Shown: piece after piece, positions 35,301 to 42,806 of the stretch
How the letters are laid out: every line of letters begins with the position of its first letter
Numbering within the stretch: the stretch's first letter is position 1
Origin: Mytilus trossulus
Taxonomy: Eukaryota; Mollusca; Bivalvia; Mytilida; Mytilidae
Direction of reading: 5' to 3'
Length of the DNA stretch: 64,000 bases
Assembly: GCF_036588685.1 (NCBI RefSeq)
Contig: NC_086386.1
Span: forward strand, 4,868,117-4,932,116
The notes under the pieces: model-generated
The model's input: only the letters and a program-made list of their open reading frames with translations
The model's database searches: none
What the model was told of the DNA's origin: nothing
Translations under genes and position numbers: made by a program

Positions 35301-35871
35301 TGCTTTTATAACATTAACGAGAGGTAAACGATTATATTTGCCTTTATTTGCCAATAAAACACCTGTCCTAAGTCAGGAATCTGATGTACAGTAGTTTGAT
35401 TATGTAATTTATACGTGTTTCTCGTTTCTCTTTTTTTTTTAAAGATTAAACCGTTGGTTTTTCCGTTTGAATGGTTTACACTAGTAATTTTGGGACCTTT
35501 TATAGCTTGTTGTTCGGTGTGAGCCAAAGCTCCGTGTTGAAGGCCGTACATTGACCTATAATGGTGTACTTTTTTAAAATTGTTATTTGGATAGAGAGTT
35601 GGCACTCACATCACAACTTCCTATATCTATTCGCTCGGATATAAGGGTCAATATAATATATCATTGGACGGCCTCAGACAAATTTGATATAAGACAAGGA
35701 TTGAAGAGACGCCCGATATATTTTATCTACATGTAAGTTACATCTATTAAACGTATGCAGAATTATGTCATGATCCTTGTTAGTCCTACTCACCCACAGT
35801 CCTACTGCTAAGACCACCACAAAGTATATAGCGATAGTAACATAGTCCTCTGTATGGAGTGTTTCCACCAT
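14125..35871 (-). CDS. SGLT-type sodium/solute cotransporter, gene B (complete, 14 exons, duplicated last three exons)
   Basis: SLC5-family Na+ symporter of the plasma membrane. Exons on the minus strand: 35794-35871, 34516-34587, 30723-30827, 30207-30266, 29029-29133, 28005-28110, 27473-27553, 26949-27163, 26448-26583, 25404-25511, 24732-25051, then 19806-20027, 19075-19198, 17833-18047, or the identical distal set 16098-16319, 15367-15490, 14125-14339. They total 1,947 nt, 648 residues plus stop, close to vertebrate SGLT1. Motifs: [30 protein letters not shown] (Lys321 match kept), [12 protein letters not shown] (Na2-site helix), [10 protein letters not shown] (Gln457 match), [17 protein letters not shown], and a C-terminal helix ending FLIGFFY. 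The intron 11 donor is GC (GAACAG|GCAAGT). The introns hold retroelements and inverted-repeat elements, but the coding frame is unbroken. Substrate unknown. Confidence 0.93.
15367..15490 (-). CDS. Gene B exon 13, distal copy
   Basis: Copy of 19075-19198 at an offset of exactly 3,708 bp, with the same acceptor and the GTAAAT donor. Confidence 0.86.
16098..16319 (-). CDS. Gene B exon 12, distal copy
   Basis: Second copy of exon 12 within the 3,708-bp duplication, with the same splice sites and protein. It could act as an alternative last cassette with 15367-15490 and 14125-14339. Confidence 0.88.
16358..16600. mobile_element. GTCC/GGAC-rich inverted-repeat element, copy 1
   Basis: Starts GTAGGATTTAATAATGTCC, whose complement appears as GGACATAATTAAATAC at 16512-16527. 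Many GTCC and GGAC words lie between and after. Confidence 0.65.
16856..17702 (-). pseudogene. Penelope-like fragment in duplication copy 1, truncated GIY-YIG
   Basis: Retains only the last 60-odd codons ([20 protein letters not shown] to ESFWIRKL) and the 3' tail. Cut at the duplication breakpoint 17702. Confidence 0.8.
17760..17765 (-). terminator. Poly(A) signal, proximal cassette of gene B
   Basis: AATAAA on the minus strand 68 bp after the proximal stop. If used, it would make the distal cassette dispensable. Confidence 0.5.
17833..18047 (-). CDS. Gene B exon 14, proximal copy (stop codon)
   Basis: 215 nt ending [38 protein letters not shown], and a last helix ending FLIGFFY. A minus-strand AATAAA lies at 17760-17765, 68 bp past the stop. 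Confidence 0.92.
19075..19198 (-). CDS. Gene B exon 13, proximal copy
   Basis: 124 nt, phase 0 to 1. Acidic, charged cytoplasmic loop: [20 protein letters not shown], then a run of D/E/R/K. This is the variable region before the last helix of SGLTs. Confidence 0.88.
19806..20027 (-). CDS. Gene B exon 12, proximal copy
   Basis: 222 nt, phase 0 to 0: [20 protein letters not shown] and a helix ending [14 protein letters not shown]. Donor GTAGGT. Identical at protein level to 16098-16319. Confidence 0.92.
20066..20308. mobile_element. GTCC/GGAC-rich element, copy 2
   Basis: The same element carried along in the 3,708-bp duplication. Confidence 0.65.
20564..21827 (-). mobile_element. Penelope-like element, 5'-truncated, left arm of inverted repeat
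   Basis: Left arm (1,264 bp) of an inverted repeat centred at 21871. It carries the GIY-YIG ORF on the minus strand (stop at 21207) and about 640 bp of 3' tail ending in TA-rich sequence. The tail holds a 5-bp hairpin flanked by CCGAAGA and GAAA. Confidence 0.8.
21207..21821 (-). CDS. GIY-YIG endonuclease C-terminal segment of a Penelope-like element (minus copy)
   Basis: About 204 codons, 5'-truncated. In order: an RT C-terminal segment ([18 protein letters not shown]), then [20 protein letters not shown], a zinc-finger-like linker [12 protein letters not shown], and a GIY-YIG nuclease core. The core has VYILQC and YVGET for the GIY and YIG halves, RMNGHRSD with the catalytic Arg, and ARESFWI with the metal-binding Glu. 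In Penelope-like elements this nuclease nicks target DNA for reverse transcription. No reverse transcriptase precedes it, so it is a dead fragment unless it has a separate role. Its opposite-strand ORF is a shadow. Confidence 0.82.
   Translation of the reverse strand: MLTYNPAFSNLSRLIRANWQSIANHPKLSKIFPDPPVLAFRRPASLKDLFVKAAVSSNKSCSTTGWCKSCGNKRCLTCQQIVNTQTFTCHSTGSVYTIFCNVTCKTQNVVYILQCRCGMQYVGETEQPFNKRMNGHRSDYTCKPDLPVSRHLRSHGHAQADLKKLTITIIDHNEDWSKADRLARESFWIRKLRTVSPEGINEKT
21828..21914. other. 87-bp spacer between inverted repeat arms
   Basis: Single-copy centre of the palindrome. It reads as Penelope-like coding sequence only on the plus strand, so the right copy is the longer one. Confidence 0.8.
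21828..22535 (+). CDS. GIY-YIG endonuclease C-terminal segment of a Penelope-like element (plus copy, longer)
   Basis: Same protein as the minus copy, but the frame stays open through the 87-bp spacer, adding a basic stretch ([19 protein letters not shown]) before LTYNPAF. That stretch resembles the end of the RT thumb in this family. The stop is at 22533-22535. No start codon or RT domain precedes it; the copy begins at the inversion junction at 21828. Confidence 0.8.
   Translation, partial: DIDKGFARANNNSRKDLLQYKKKRRSKIVPFVLTYNPAFSNLSRLIRANWQSIANHPKLSKIFPDPPVLAFRRPASLKDLFVKAAVSSNKSCSTTGWCKSCGNKRCLTCQQIVNTQTFTCHSTGSVYTIFCNVTCKTQNVVYILQCRCGMQYVGETEQPFNKRMNGHRSDYTCKPDLPVSRHLRSHGHAQADLKKLTITIIDHNEDWSKADRLARESFWIRKLRTVSPEGINEKT
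21915..23178 (+). mobile_element. Penelope-like element, 5'-truncated, right arm of inverted repeat
   Basis: Reverse complement of 20564-21827 with no mismatch seen. Coding sense extends 5' into the spacer. The 3' tail ends at a (TA)n tract at 23171-23191. Confidence 0.8.
23560..23761. mobile_element. GTCC/GGAC-rich element, diverged copy 3
   Basis: Independent copy in gene B intron 11 with GTAGGATTTAACAATGTCC at the left and GGACATTATTAAATACC at 23685-23701; only moderately similar inside. Confidence 0.6.
24105..24300 (+). repeat. Dispersed repeat ('CCAAGTCAGGAATATGACAG' family), copy 1
   Basis: Shares AACCAGGTTTAATCCACCA and CAAGTCAGGAATATGACAG with two other places in the window. Confidence 0.6.
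24365..24580 (+). repeat. Same dispersed repeat, copy 2
   Basis: Adjacent direct copy, diverged: AAACCAGCTTTAATCAACTA, then CCAAGTAAAGAATATGGCAG. Confidence 0.6.
24732..25051 (-). CDS. Gene B exon 11
   Basis: 320 nt, phase 1 to 0: [53 protein letters not shown] and FWKRLTEQ. It holds the Ser cluster of the second sodium site. The donor is GCAAGT, a GC-AG intron. Confidence 0.94.
25404..25511 (-). CDS. Gene B exon 10
   Basis: 108 nt, phase 1 to 1: [20 protein letters not shown] (Cys-rich extracellular loop), then [14 protein letters not shown]. Confidence 0.94.
25585..26218. mobile_element. About 634-bp inverted-repeat element with AATCTATGG subterminal motifs
   Basis: Inverted ends of about 65-70 bp begin TATATGTAGGACTCAAATC. 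Both halves carry many copies of AATCTATGGCA in varied spacing, as transposase-binding arrays often do. The centre shows no supported gene. It lies in gene B intron 9. Confidence 0.82.
26448..26583 (-). CDS. Gene B exon 9
   Basis: 136 nt, phase 0 to 1: [19 protein letters not shown], then [13 protein letters not shown]. Its length is the yardstick for the disrupted exon 9 of gene C. Confidence 0.95.
26949..27163 (-). CDS. Gene B exon 8
   Basis: 215 nt, phase 1 to 0: [59 protein letters not shown]. Confidence 0.95.
27473..27553 (-). CDS. Gene B exon 7
   Basis: 81 nt, phase 1 to 1: [20 protein letters not shown], then ATVLFIL. No second copy of exon 7 is seen in this gene, unlike A and C. Confidence 0.93.
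28005..28110 (-). CDS. Gene B exon 6
   Basis: 106 nt to phase 1: [20 protein letters not shown] and a helix ending TAVYTVV. Confidence 0.93.
29029..29133 (-). CDS. Gene B exon 5
   Basis: 35 codons: [20 protein letters not shown] and a helix ending GYVLFNIT. Donor GTAATG. Confidence 0.93.
30207..30266 (-). CDS. Gene B exon 4
   Basis: 20 codons, one helix ([20 protein letters not shown]), GCAG acceptor and GTAAGA donor. Two decayed copies follow at 30303-30366 and about 30405-30473. Confidence 0.92.
30303..30473 (-). pseudogene. Two decayed tandem copies of gene B exon 4
   Basis: Copies at 30303-30366 and about 30405-30473 repeat exon 4 and its flank with units of about 100 bp. The first keeps the TTTGCAG acceptor, but both have indels and no usable frame or donor. 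Confidence 0.8.
30723..30827 (-). CDS. Gene B exon 3
   Basis: 35 codons with [19 protein letters not shown] and YEWH; donor GTTAGT. Nearly identical in protein to gene A exon 3. Confidence 0.93.
31140..34425 (+). mobile_element. Penelope-like (RT without GIY-YIG) retroelement in gene B intron 2
   Basis: About 3.3 kb, sense opposite to gene B. A broken RT ORF (31217-33783) is followed by about 640 bp of 3' sequence with a pyrimidine-rich terminal block (TTGTCTCTTTGACACATTCC). Fragments of this 3' block recur at 10331-10600, 11815-11940 and 45125-45495, which supports this as the family's 3' end. No GIY-YIG motif follows the RT. Confidence 0.7.
31217..33783 (+). pseudogene. Reverse transcriptase of Penelope-like type, inactivated
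   Basis: Several frames read in succession form one RT-like protein. Visible parts: a long N-terminal region ([18 protein letters not shown]), [46 protein letters not shown], motif [13 protein letters not shown] (Asp at 32747), motif [16 protein letters not shown], motif C YLDDIL (Asp pair at 33140-33145), and [10 protein letters not shown]. Lesions: a frameshift near 31975, a TGA at 32340-32342, a frameshift near 32692 and another near 33590. The 'LPKLHK' and 'ADKAANN' motifs point to the Penelope-like RT group, but the clade is uncertain and related non-Penelope RTs are possible. Confidence 0.72.
34516..34587 (-). CDS. Gene B exon 2
   Basis: 24 codons, phase 0: [20 protein letters not shown]. 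It lies next to the Penelope-like element that fills intron 2. Confidence 0.92.
35350..35625 (-). repeat. Dispersed repeat, reverse copy
   Basis: CCTAAGTCAGGAATCTGATG at one end and GTTGAAGGCCGTACATTGAC near the other; next to gene B exon 1. Confidence 0.55.
35794..35871 (-). CDS. Gene B exon 1 (start codon)
   Basis: 26 codons from ATG at 35871: [17 protein letters not shown], ending AVGLW at a GTGAGT donor. About 1.7 kb separate it from the first exon of divergent gene C. Confidence 0.88.
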
Positions 35872-37571
35872 GTTTACAAGTATAATGTACAATAAACTCC
35901 TATTTTCACCGTTTTGTTACCTTTCTAAATGTCATTTTAAACTCATCAGTTTTGATGTTGAATTGTCTTCTCTTATTTACTGCACGCTTCAAAATTTTTA
36001 GAATATAACACCGGTGTCGTTTGTAGTATCGTGTTACTGAGACGAATTGGTCAGTTAATGGTAGATTGTCCATATGAATTAAAATTCAGATATTCAAGGA
36101 CACGATCGTATTTACTTGTAAAAGAATATGAAATATTTATGGACAGGTAAACGAATTTATTCAAGTGTAGAAATAACAGTTACTTGTCTATTCTGGTCCC
36201 TGTAAACATTTCATACACAAACTAAAAATAGTACGTTTGGTTGCACTATTATACTTTGTTATTTTTCGCATTTTTTACTTGAAAGCAAAGTCTAATCTGG
36301 TCGCTGTAAACATTTCATGCATAAACTAAAATAGCATATTTAGTTGCACCATTATACTGTATTATTTTTCGCATATTTTACTCGTAGGCAAATGTCAGTA
36401 AGATTTTTTGCTTCACTTTTTAACTCTTCACTTTCATTATATTATAAACGAAAAAACAAAATTCTACGTTATTAACATTGAAGCTGAATTTTGATATTTG
36501 TTTTATTATTTTGGTTAGGTAGCAACCATTCAACTTCAATGCGGTTGAGGAGTTAAGGTTTTAGTCAGAATTGTTTATTATTTTTTCGAAACTATCAATC
36601 AAATTATTATTTTCAAATTTACACCACTTGTATAAAATAACGAGAAATTCTGGATTCAAAATACTTTGTGTTGTCCTCTGCTGGACCACAGTATTTTTTT
36701 TTAATTGGGGATCGGATTATTTTTTTAAGGAAAAAACCATACCCCCTCCAAACCTCCCTCCCTGTACTCATATGAAACGTATAGTTGTTGTTTTTGCACA
36801 AAATATAAATATAGCAGTACTTTTTCACAAGGTAATAAACGTTTGCTATAACTTCTATATTGAGTATAAGAATACATTTTCGTTTGTATTTAAATGGCAG
36901 GTTAGCGGTTTATTTGCCAAAGCATAAATCCTACATTGCTGCTTTTTTTTTCTAGTCCAGTGGATATCTAACTTTCAAATCACATCAAAATGCAGGAAAT
37001 AGTCGAGTTCACACTCTATAATCAATGCTATTACTTATAACTCTTCATATTGTCGCTTTCACACGTAATTCGAATTACTATGGACTCATTTATTTTCGTG
37101 TGTGTCAATTTTCGTGGATTGCTGAGAACTTGCATGTTCGTGGATATTTAATTTCGTGGTTTCACCAATATACAAAGCCTATTTAAAAAATGATATGTGT
37201 TGAACATTTGAATTCGTGGTTCACCTGTACCTACGCCAAATTCGCTTTACTGTCCGAACGACGAGCTACAATTCGAATTGAAATGCGCGTCTAATTCGCT
37301 TTATTGTCCGAACGACGTTTGCTTTAATTTGTATTAATAAAAACACATTTAAATGCGAATTGGATAATGTGATTTAGCCGATTCGAATCAAATCGAATTG
37401 AATAAAAAGAGTGTGTAAACGTGATTAGCGATTTCGATCGCATTCGATTCGGATTCCGATAATGTCAGATTCTTTAATTTATTTTTGTCCAATTTATAAT
37501 GTATGTTCTAGGGCAGAGTTAGTTTCCAGTATATTAACTATACATACAAGTCTGTCTCTATTATTTTGTAG
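35872..37571. promoter_or_regulatory. Divergent intergenic region between gene B and pseudogene C
   Basis: AT-rich, with short word repeats (two blocks sharing CTGTAAACATTTCAT at 36200-36320; two with CGCTTTACTGTCCGAACGACG-like text near 37245 and 37295). It should contain the gene B promoter. No exon 1 or 2 of gene C is found. Confidence 0.4.
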
Positions 37572-37676
37572 GTGGGTGCATCAATCTATGCTAGTGATGT
37601 AGGAGCTCCAATGTTTATTGGTTTAGCTGGAACATCAGCGGCTTCAGGATTTGCCGTTATTATATATGAATGGCAT
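37572..37676 (+). pseudogene. Gene C exon 3
   Basis: 35 open codons, AG acceptor and GTAAGT donor. [20 protein letters not shown]: Asn78 match changed to Asp. Confidence 0.88.
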
Positions 37677-38200
37677 GTAAGTATATTATAACTTACCATA
37701 TATGATATATTGATTTTATGAGTTTCAATTGTATGGTTTTTATTCTAAATTAGTAGACATTAAGCGTCTTTTCGTTCTGTAATTATTTATGGTTTTTTTT
37801 TCGTTTTAAAGTCATGCATTTTTTATTTCTGACCAACAAAAGTAGAACAAGTTATAAAGATAACACCGACACTGTACTTAATTGCTACAGTAGATATTAC
37901 TATATTCACTGGAGCGATACTTTAACTGTTGCACTGGTAGTCCCCTTGGGTGTTACTTACACAGGAGATAGTACTCGGATTAACTGGTATAACAATACGG
38001 ATATTGTTTTGTATTAATATGTGCTTCAAAATAAAGTAATACAACTGAAAATTCAGAAATGTATCCGCATTATTGCATCGGTGTGGTGCCTTGAATTGCT
38101 TTTTAGATGTGTCTGCTTTATAAATATTTGAATACGGTTTTGACTTTTGATAACATTTAGTCCGAGCATTGTGAATAAACTCATCAAAGATAACAGGCTT

Positions 38201-38275
38201 GGAATTTTATAATGACGTCAGACGCGCGTTTTGTCTACAAAAGACTCATCAGTGGCGCTCGAATATAAGAATGTA
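38201..38275 (+). repeat. Same core repeat, short copy 4
   Basis: GTCAGACGCGCGTTTTGTCT followed by CTCATCAGTGGCGCTCG; in gene C intron 3. Confidence 0.55.
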
Positions 38276-38617
38276 GAGAGATGAATTATAAAAGTCACGC
38301 ACATTGTGTAGTAAAAATTTAATCTGTTAACCTTACATAAAGCAGTGATTTTCTTTCGTCAACGTTAATTTCCAAGGCATTTCGTAATTCATGAATGTAA
38401 CATATTTATTCTATTTCCTCTCTATATCTTCTTCTTTTTTCAGGAATCTGACATTTGAAATAAAAATTGAATAATAATAAAGGAGACTAAGAAAGCTAAG
38501 AGTCAACATGGTATTCATTTTTCCTTGCACAGATAATTGGCATTGAACGATTCTAGTCAAGATGTATTTTGTTACCCAAACGGCTTTTCTCTATGAAAAT
38601 TATTAATTTCATTGCAG

Positions 38618-38677
38618 GCTGTGTTTTTCCTGATTGCCTTGGGATGGATATTTGTACCCGTTTATATTTCATGTGGG
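38618..38677 (+). pseudogene. Gene C exon 4
   Basis: 20 open codons, [20 protein letters not shown], identical in protein to gene B exon 4; donor GTGAGA. Confidence 0.88.
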
Positions 38678-39087
38678 GTGAGACATGGAATAAGAATTAA
38701 ACGATACAACAAGATTGGGAAACATATTGCATCACCTCCTATTTTCAACTTAAATACAACTATAATTCGTCAAAATGAAGAAATATTTTTTAACCAATTT
38801 GTGAAATCAAACGGAATATTACCTATAAACTAAAACCTAAAAATACGAATAAGTTTTAAAAAATCAAGAAGAGGAAATCAAAGAAAATGAAGTGCAGACA
38901 AAATGAGTAGAAACATAAAAAAAAAGATATTTGAACGTTATCATTATGTGAGAAAGGTTTTATTTGAATGCATTTATTAAAGATTTCTAGATTCAAAATG
39001 CTTATAGATTGACCCTCTTTTAAGACACCAGTCACTGTTCGTCCTAGCTATTACGAAGAGTCGTATAACCCTAAAATTTCTTTTCAG

Positions 39088-39192
39088 GCTTTTACTATGC
39101 CAGAGTATCTTAGAAAGAGATTTGGCGGGAAAAGAATCGGAATGTACTCCTCATTATATGGCCTCATTGGATATGTCCTATTCAATATAACG
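39088..39192 (+). pseudogene. Gene C exon 5
   Basis: 35 open codons, [20 protein letters not shown]; donor GTAATG as in gene B. Confidence 0.88.
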
Positions 39193-39417
39193 GTAATGTA
39201 ATACATTTATACTGTGTTACAGTGTACAGAAGTGATATTCTGTAATTTGACGATAAAGGAAACACAATTAAAAGTCTTTTATATTTTCCTTTAAAATTTA
39301 GTTTTTGGACGTTCTATTTATGACTATATATAATATATTGTTTAATTGGTTAACATATTAGTGCTTGACGCTCAGTGGTTAATATTATTTTCATATTCGG
39401 GAATATAATACAAACAT

Positions 39418-39515
39418 AGATATAGGAAGATGTGGCGTGAGTGCCAATGAGACAACTCTCCATCCAAATAACAATTTAAAAAGTAAACCATTATAGGTTA
39501 AAGTATGTTGGTTTT
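39418..39515 (+). repeat. Dispersed repeat, short copy
   Basis: ATAGGAAGATGTGGCGTGAG then GACAACTCTCCATCCAAATA; in gene C intron 5. Confidence 0.6.
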
Positions 39516-39640
39516 CCTGTTTACATTGTTTCACACTAGTCAGTATGGTAGCTCTTTCTACAATGTTAACACATTATCCCTTCTGATGCACAATTTCTAA
39601 TTATTATTTGATATATATTGTATTTTTTTGTGCTTTCCAG

Positions 39641-39746
39641 ATCGAAATTTATTCCGGAGCAATATTTCTCCAACACATACTTGATTGGAATGTGTATTTA
39701 AGTGTTGTGGTGATCTTAGTCGTAACTGCTGTGTATACTGTTGTAG
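39641..39746 (+). pseudogene. Gene C exon 6
   Basis: 106 nt open to phase 1, [26 protein letters not shown] acceptor. Confidence 0.88.
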
Positions 39747-40402
39747 GTAAGATGTATACAATAAAACACAGGGGGAAGAGAGTAAGGGGACAAACGAATC
39801 ACAAGTCGAAAAATATAGACAATGACATACAAAAAAAACATCAAAATAATCATCTCTCAACTTTACACTGCACCAACACTTGGGATGGAGCAGCACAAAT
39901 CAAACCAAAACCAGAAGACTGTGATGAACTCAGCGGCTATCATATACCCTTAACGATTATTTGTTACCACAATAATGTAACATTAAAACATAAGAATAAA
40001 ATGGCTTGACTCATACACACAGGACAACAAATAACTAACATACAAACAAAAGACACAAATTACATAGCAAAAATAGTAACTACCATTCAAGCTGGCAAAT
40101 CTTGATAAATATGGATCAATCATTGACTTCTGACTTCACCAGATCAATTATATCTGAGATAAATATACTAAATATATGACTTAATAAACCTGGATGTCTG
40201 GTATTAGCAAACAGGGACTTTTTACAGAAATTGCATTTTGTATTTGTTGGATTAAAAATAAATTTGACCTATCTCAGACGTGTTTTATTCGGGAATCGAA
40301 AATACGAAAACAACTACAAAAATTAAAAAAAAAACGTTTGAACCGAGAAAATATTATTTTAAAAAATATGAATGGTAATGATCGAAAAGATTGTGTTTGT
40401 AG

Positions 40403-40483
40403 GTGGACTGGCATCTGTCATATATACAGATACATTACAGTGTGTTATTTTGATTGCAAGTGCAACAGTTCTCTTCATTTTGA
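40403..40483 (+). pseudogene. Gene C exon 7
   Basis: 81 nt, phase 1 to 1, [26 protein letters not shown] acceptor and GTGAGT donor intact. Confidence 0.88.
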
Positions 40484-40526
40484 GTGAGTATGGTAGCCGT
40501 TGATCGCCTAAAAATATTGTTTGTAT

Positions 40527-40607
40527 GTGGACTGGCATCTGTCATATATACAGACACATAACAGTGTGTTATTTTGATTGCGAGTGCAACAGTTCTCTTC
40601 ATTTTGA
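40527..40607 (+). pseudogene. Gene C exon 7, second decayed copy
   Basis: Tandem copy offset by 124 bp, including flanking intron sequence. The acceptor AG reads AT and a TTA codon has become TAA, so it cannot be used. Confidence 0.88.
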
Positions 40608-40869
40608 GTGAGTATGGTAGACGTTGATCGCCTACAAATGTTGTTTTGGTTGCTTTTTGGTCTTGAATGTTTGTCTCTAATATTTTATTAACTGTGCATT
40701 TACATTCAGATATCGCAGATCAAATTTATTCGTTCATTGTGTATTAATTTACGTTTTTTGATTGAGTTAAGTCTGCCAATTGATATTTTATCGTGTTTTT
40801 TTTTATGTTGTGATTTTATGCTATTGTTGCAGAAAAGGGAGAAGGTTTGGATCCATTAAAACGTTTAAT

Positions 40870-41165
40870 CCCGCTGCAAAAATTTGCATCTGTCCTAAGT
40901 CAGAAATCTGATGTACAGTAGTTTTCGTTTGTTTATGTAATATATAAGTGTTTCTCGGTTTTTTTTATATAGATTACACCGTTGGTTTTCCCGTTTGAAT
41001 GGTTTTACACTAGTAATTTTGGGGCACTTTATAGCTTATTGTTCGGTGTGAGCCCAGACTCCGTGTTGAAGGCCGTACATTGACATTTAATGGTTTACTT
41101 TTTTTAAATTGTTATTTGGATGGAGAGTTGTCTCATTGGCACTCACACCACATCTTCCTATATCT
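40870..41165 (-). repeat. Dispersed repeat, reverse copy
   Basis: CCTAAGTCAGAAATCTGATG to CACACCACATCTTCCTATAT; in gene C intron 7. Confidence 0.6.
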
Positions 41166-41189
41166 TATAATAAAATAAAATTAACGGTA

Positions 41190-41527
41190 CCAATTTTCTT
41201 GCACCAGATGCGCATTTCGACAATACATGTCTCTTCAGTGATGCTCGTGGCCAAAATATTTGAAATCCAAAGCTTAAATAAAAGATGAAGAGCTATAATC
41301 CAAAAGGTCCAAAAAGTTTAGCCAAATCCGTGAAAGGAATCAGAGCTTTGCATGAGGGAGATACATTCCTTAATTTATAATAATTTCTAATAGTTTGTAA
41401 CAGTAAATTTTAATAACACAATAAATCCGTATTTTCATGCCAGTACCGAAGTACTGGCTACTGGGCTGGTGATACCCTCGGGGACTAATAGTCCACCAGC
41501 AGAGGCATCGACCCAGTGGTAGTAATA
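41190..41527. repeat. Variant of core repeat, copy 5
   Basis: CAGATGCGCATTTCGACAAT then TCTTCAGTGATGCTCGTG, followed by GTACTGGCTACTGGGCTGG at 41452. In gene C intron 7. Confidence 0.5.
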
Positions 41528-41692
41528 AAATAACAGTTTTGGATAGCAAAATGGAACATGAAACCAACAATACTAGTATTTTCAATAAAGTGATTTTCAA
41601 TAAATCAACACATTGTTCAAAACAACTCCTGTTGTAATTCAAAATATGATTTGCATTTGTTTAAAATGAATTTATGTTTTGTTTCTACTACG

Positions 41693-41906
41693 GTATTATA
41701 GAGGTAGGGGTTGGAATGCTATGACGGAGAAGTATATGAACAGTGCTGCTAACTACACATCACTTAATCAGTCATTTTACTCTTGTGGTATGCCAAGGGA
41801 AGACTCTTTACACATCTTTAGAAGCCCAAAGACGGGTGATATACCCTGGACAGGTGCTCTGACAGGATTATCGTTCCTGGGATTGTATGTTTGGTGCATG
41901 GACCAA
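41693..41906 (+). pseudogene. Gene C exon 8, frameshifted
   Basis: 214 nt against 215 in gene B: one G is missing from GTAGGGGG before TTGG, and the acceptor reads ACG instead of AG. The rest ([19 protein letters not shown]) is open. Confidence 0.9.
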
Positions 41907-42229
41907 GTATTACCTCTTTGATATACAAGATTCAGGAAAGATATTTTAAATGAATTGGAATGAACTTATTATTTGTTAATTTTTATAGGCAAATTAAAAC
42001 TCAGTTTATACTTTAGTATATGCCCGTAACATTCATTCACTTTATTAGAAAACTATCATTTTCATTCTTTCATTTATTGCTGATTCGAATTTTACTTTCA
42101 AAGCAGAGGATATGCAATTATTTTGTAAACAGTTGAACCAGTAATAAACACCAGAAATCCTCTTTCACTTGTTGATACTTAAAATGTGCTCCAAAGACTG
42201 GTTTGTGATGCCAACATTGTCTGTTGTAG

Positions 42230-42311
42230 TTGATTGTGCAAAGGACATTGTCAGCAAAGAATATGGTTCATGCTAAAGCTGGGTCATTGTTTGGTGCTTT
42301 AATAAAATTAA
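42230..42311 (+). pseudogene. Gene C exon 9, 5' piece
   Basis: [19 protein letters not shown], ending in TTAA at 42308-42311 where the inserted element begins. Confidence 0.92.
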
Positions 42312-42520
42312 ACCATTGTGGTGACGTCAACCTATTCATTTACCGTGGATTCTTTTTCTAGAATCAACGCTTCCTAAATCTGTCGCTGAAATGGACTTAC
42401 CAAATTATATTCAATTGCGTTCTTTGTGTGTCTAATTTCATTAAGTTTGAATTGGCCAATTTACTGATGTCTGTTCACTAATGGAATTATTTTAAAAACT
42501 TACCTTAATTTTTGTAATTT

Positions 42521-42625
42521 CTATATGCCTGCACTGGGAATCGAACACATTCATGAATTTGCTTAAGTGTCATTAACATCAACATATCGACGAAACCTCT
42601 CGTCTACCAATTGGTTACGATTTAT
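42521..42625 (-). other. tRNA-promoter-like segment inside the TTAA element (minus)
   Basis: Minus strand has TAACCAATTGGTAGACG (A-box-like) and, some 60 bp later, GTGTTCGATTCCC (B-box). It may be a SINE head; the stems of a full tRNA are not evident. Confidence 0.35.
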
Positions 42626-42721
42626 TTGTCTAACTTATATATATAAATTAATATTTGATATACATCGGTACAACGGACACAAATGGATTGTACCTTTATA
42701 TATACAATAATAGGCACTCGT

Positions 42722-42806
42722 AGTATATGAGTTGGTAGCCGCAAGGTTTCATGGTTATACTTAATGAGTTAGAACTTGGCGGTTGAGGTTCGAATCCTGG
42801 TATATT
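42722..42806 (+). other. tRNA-promoter-like segment inside the TTAA element (plus)
   Basis: ATGAGTTGGTAGCCGC is A-box-like and GAGGTTCGAATCCTGG is a good B-box; inverted relative to 42521-42625. Confidence 0.35.

Noticed and set aside
42521-42806. Functional tRNA genes
   Set aside because: Only promoter-box resemblance; no acceptor stem or full cloverleaf can be drawn.
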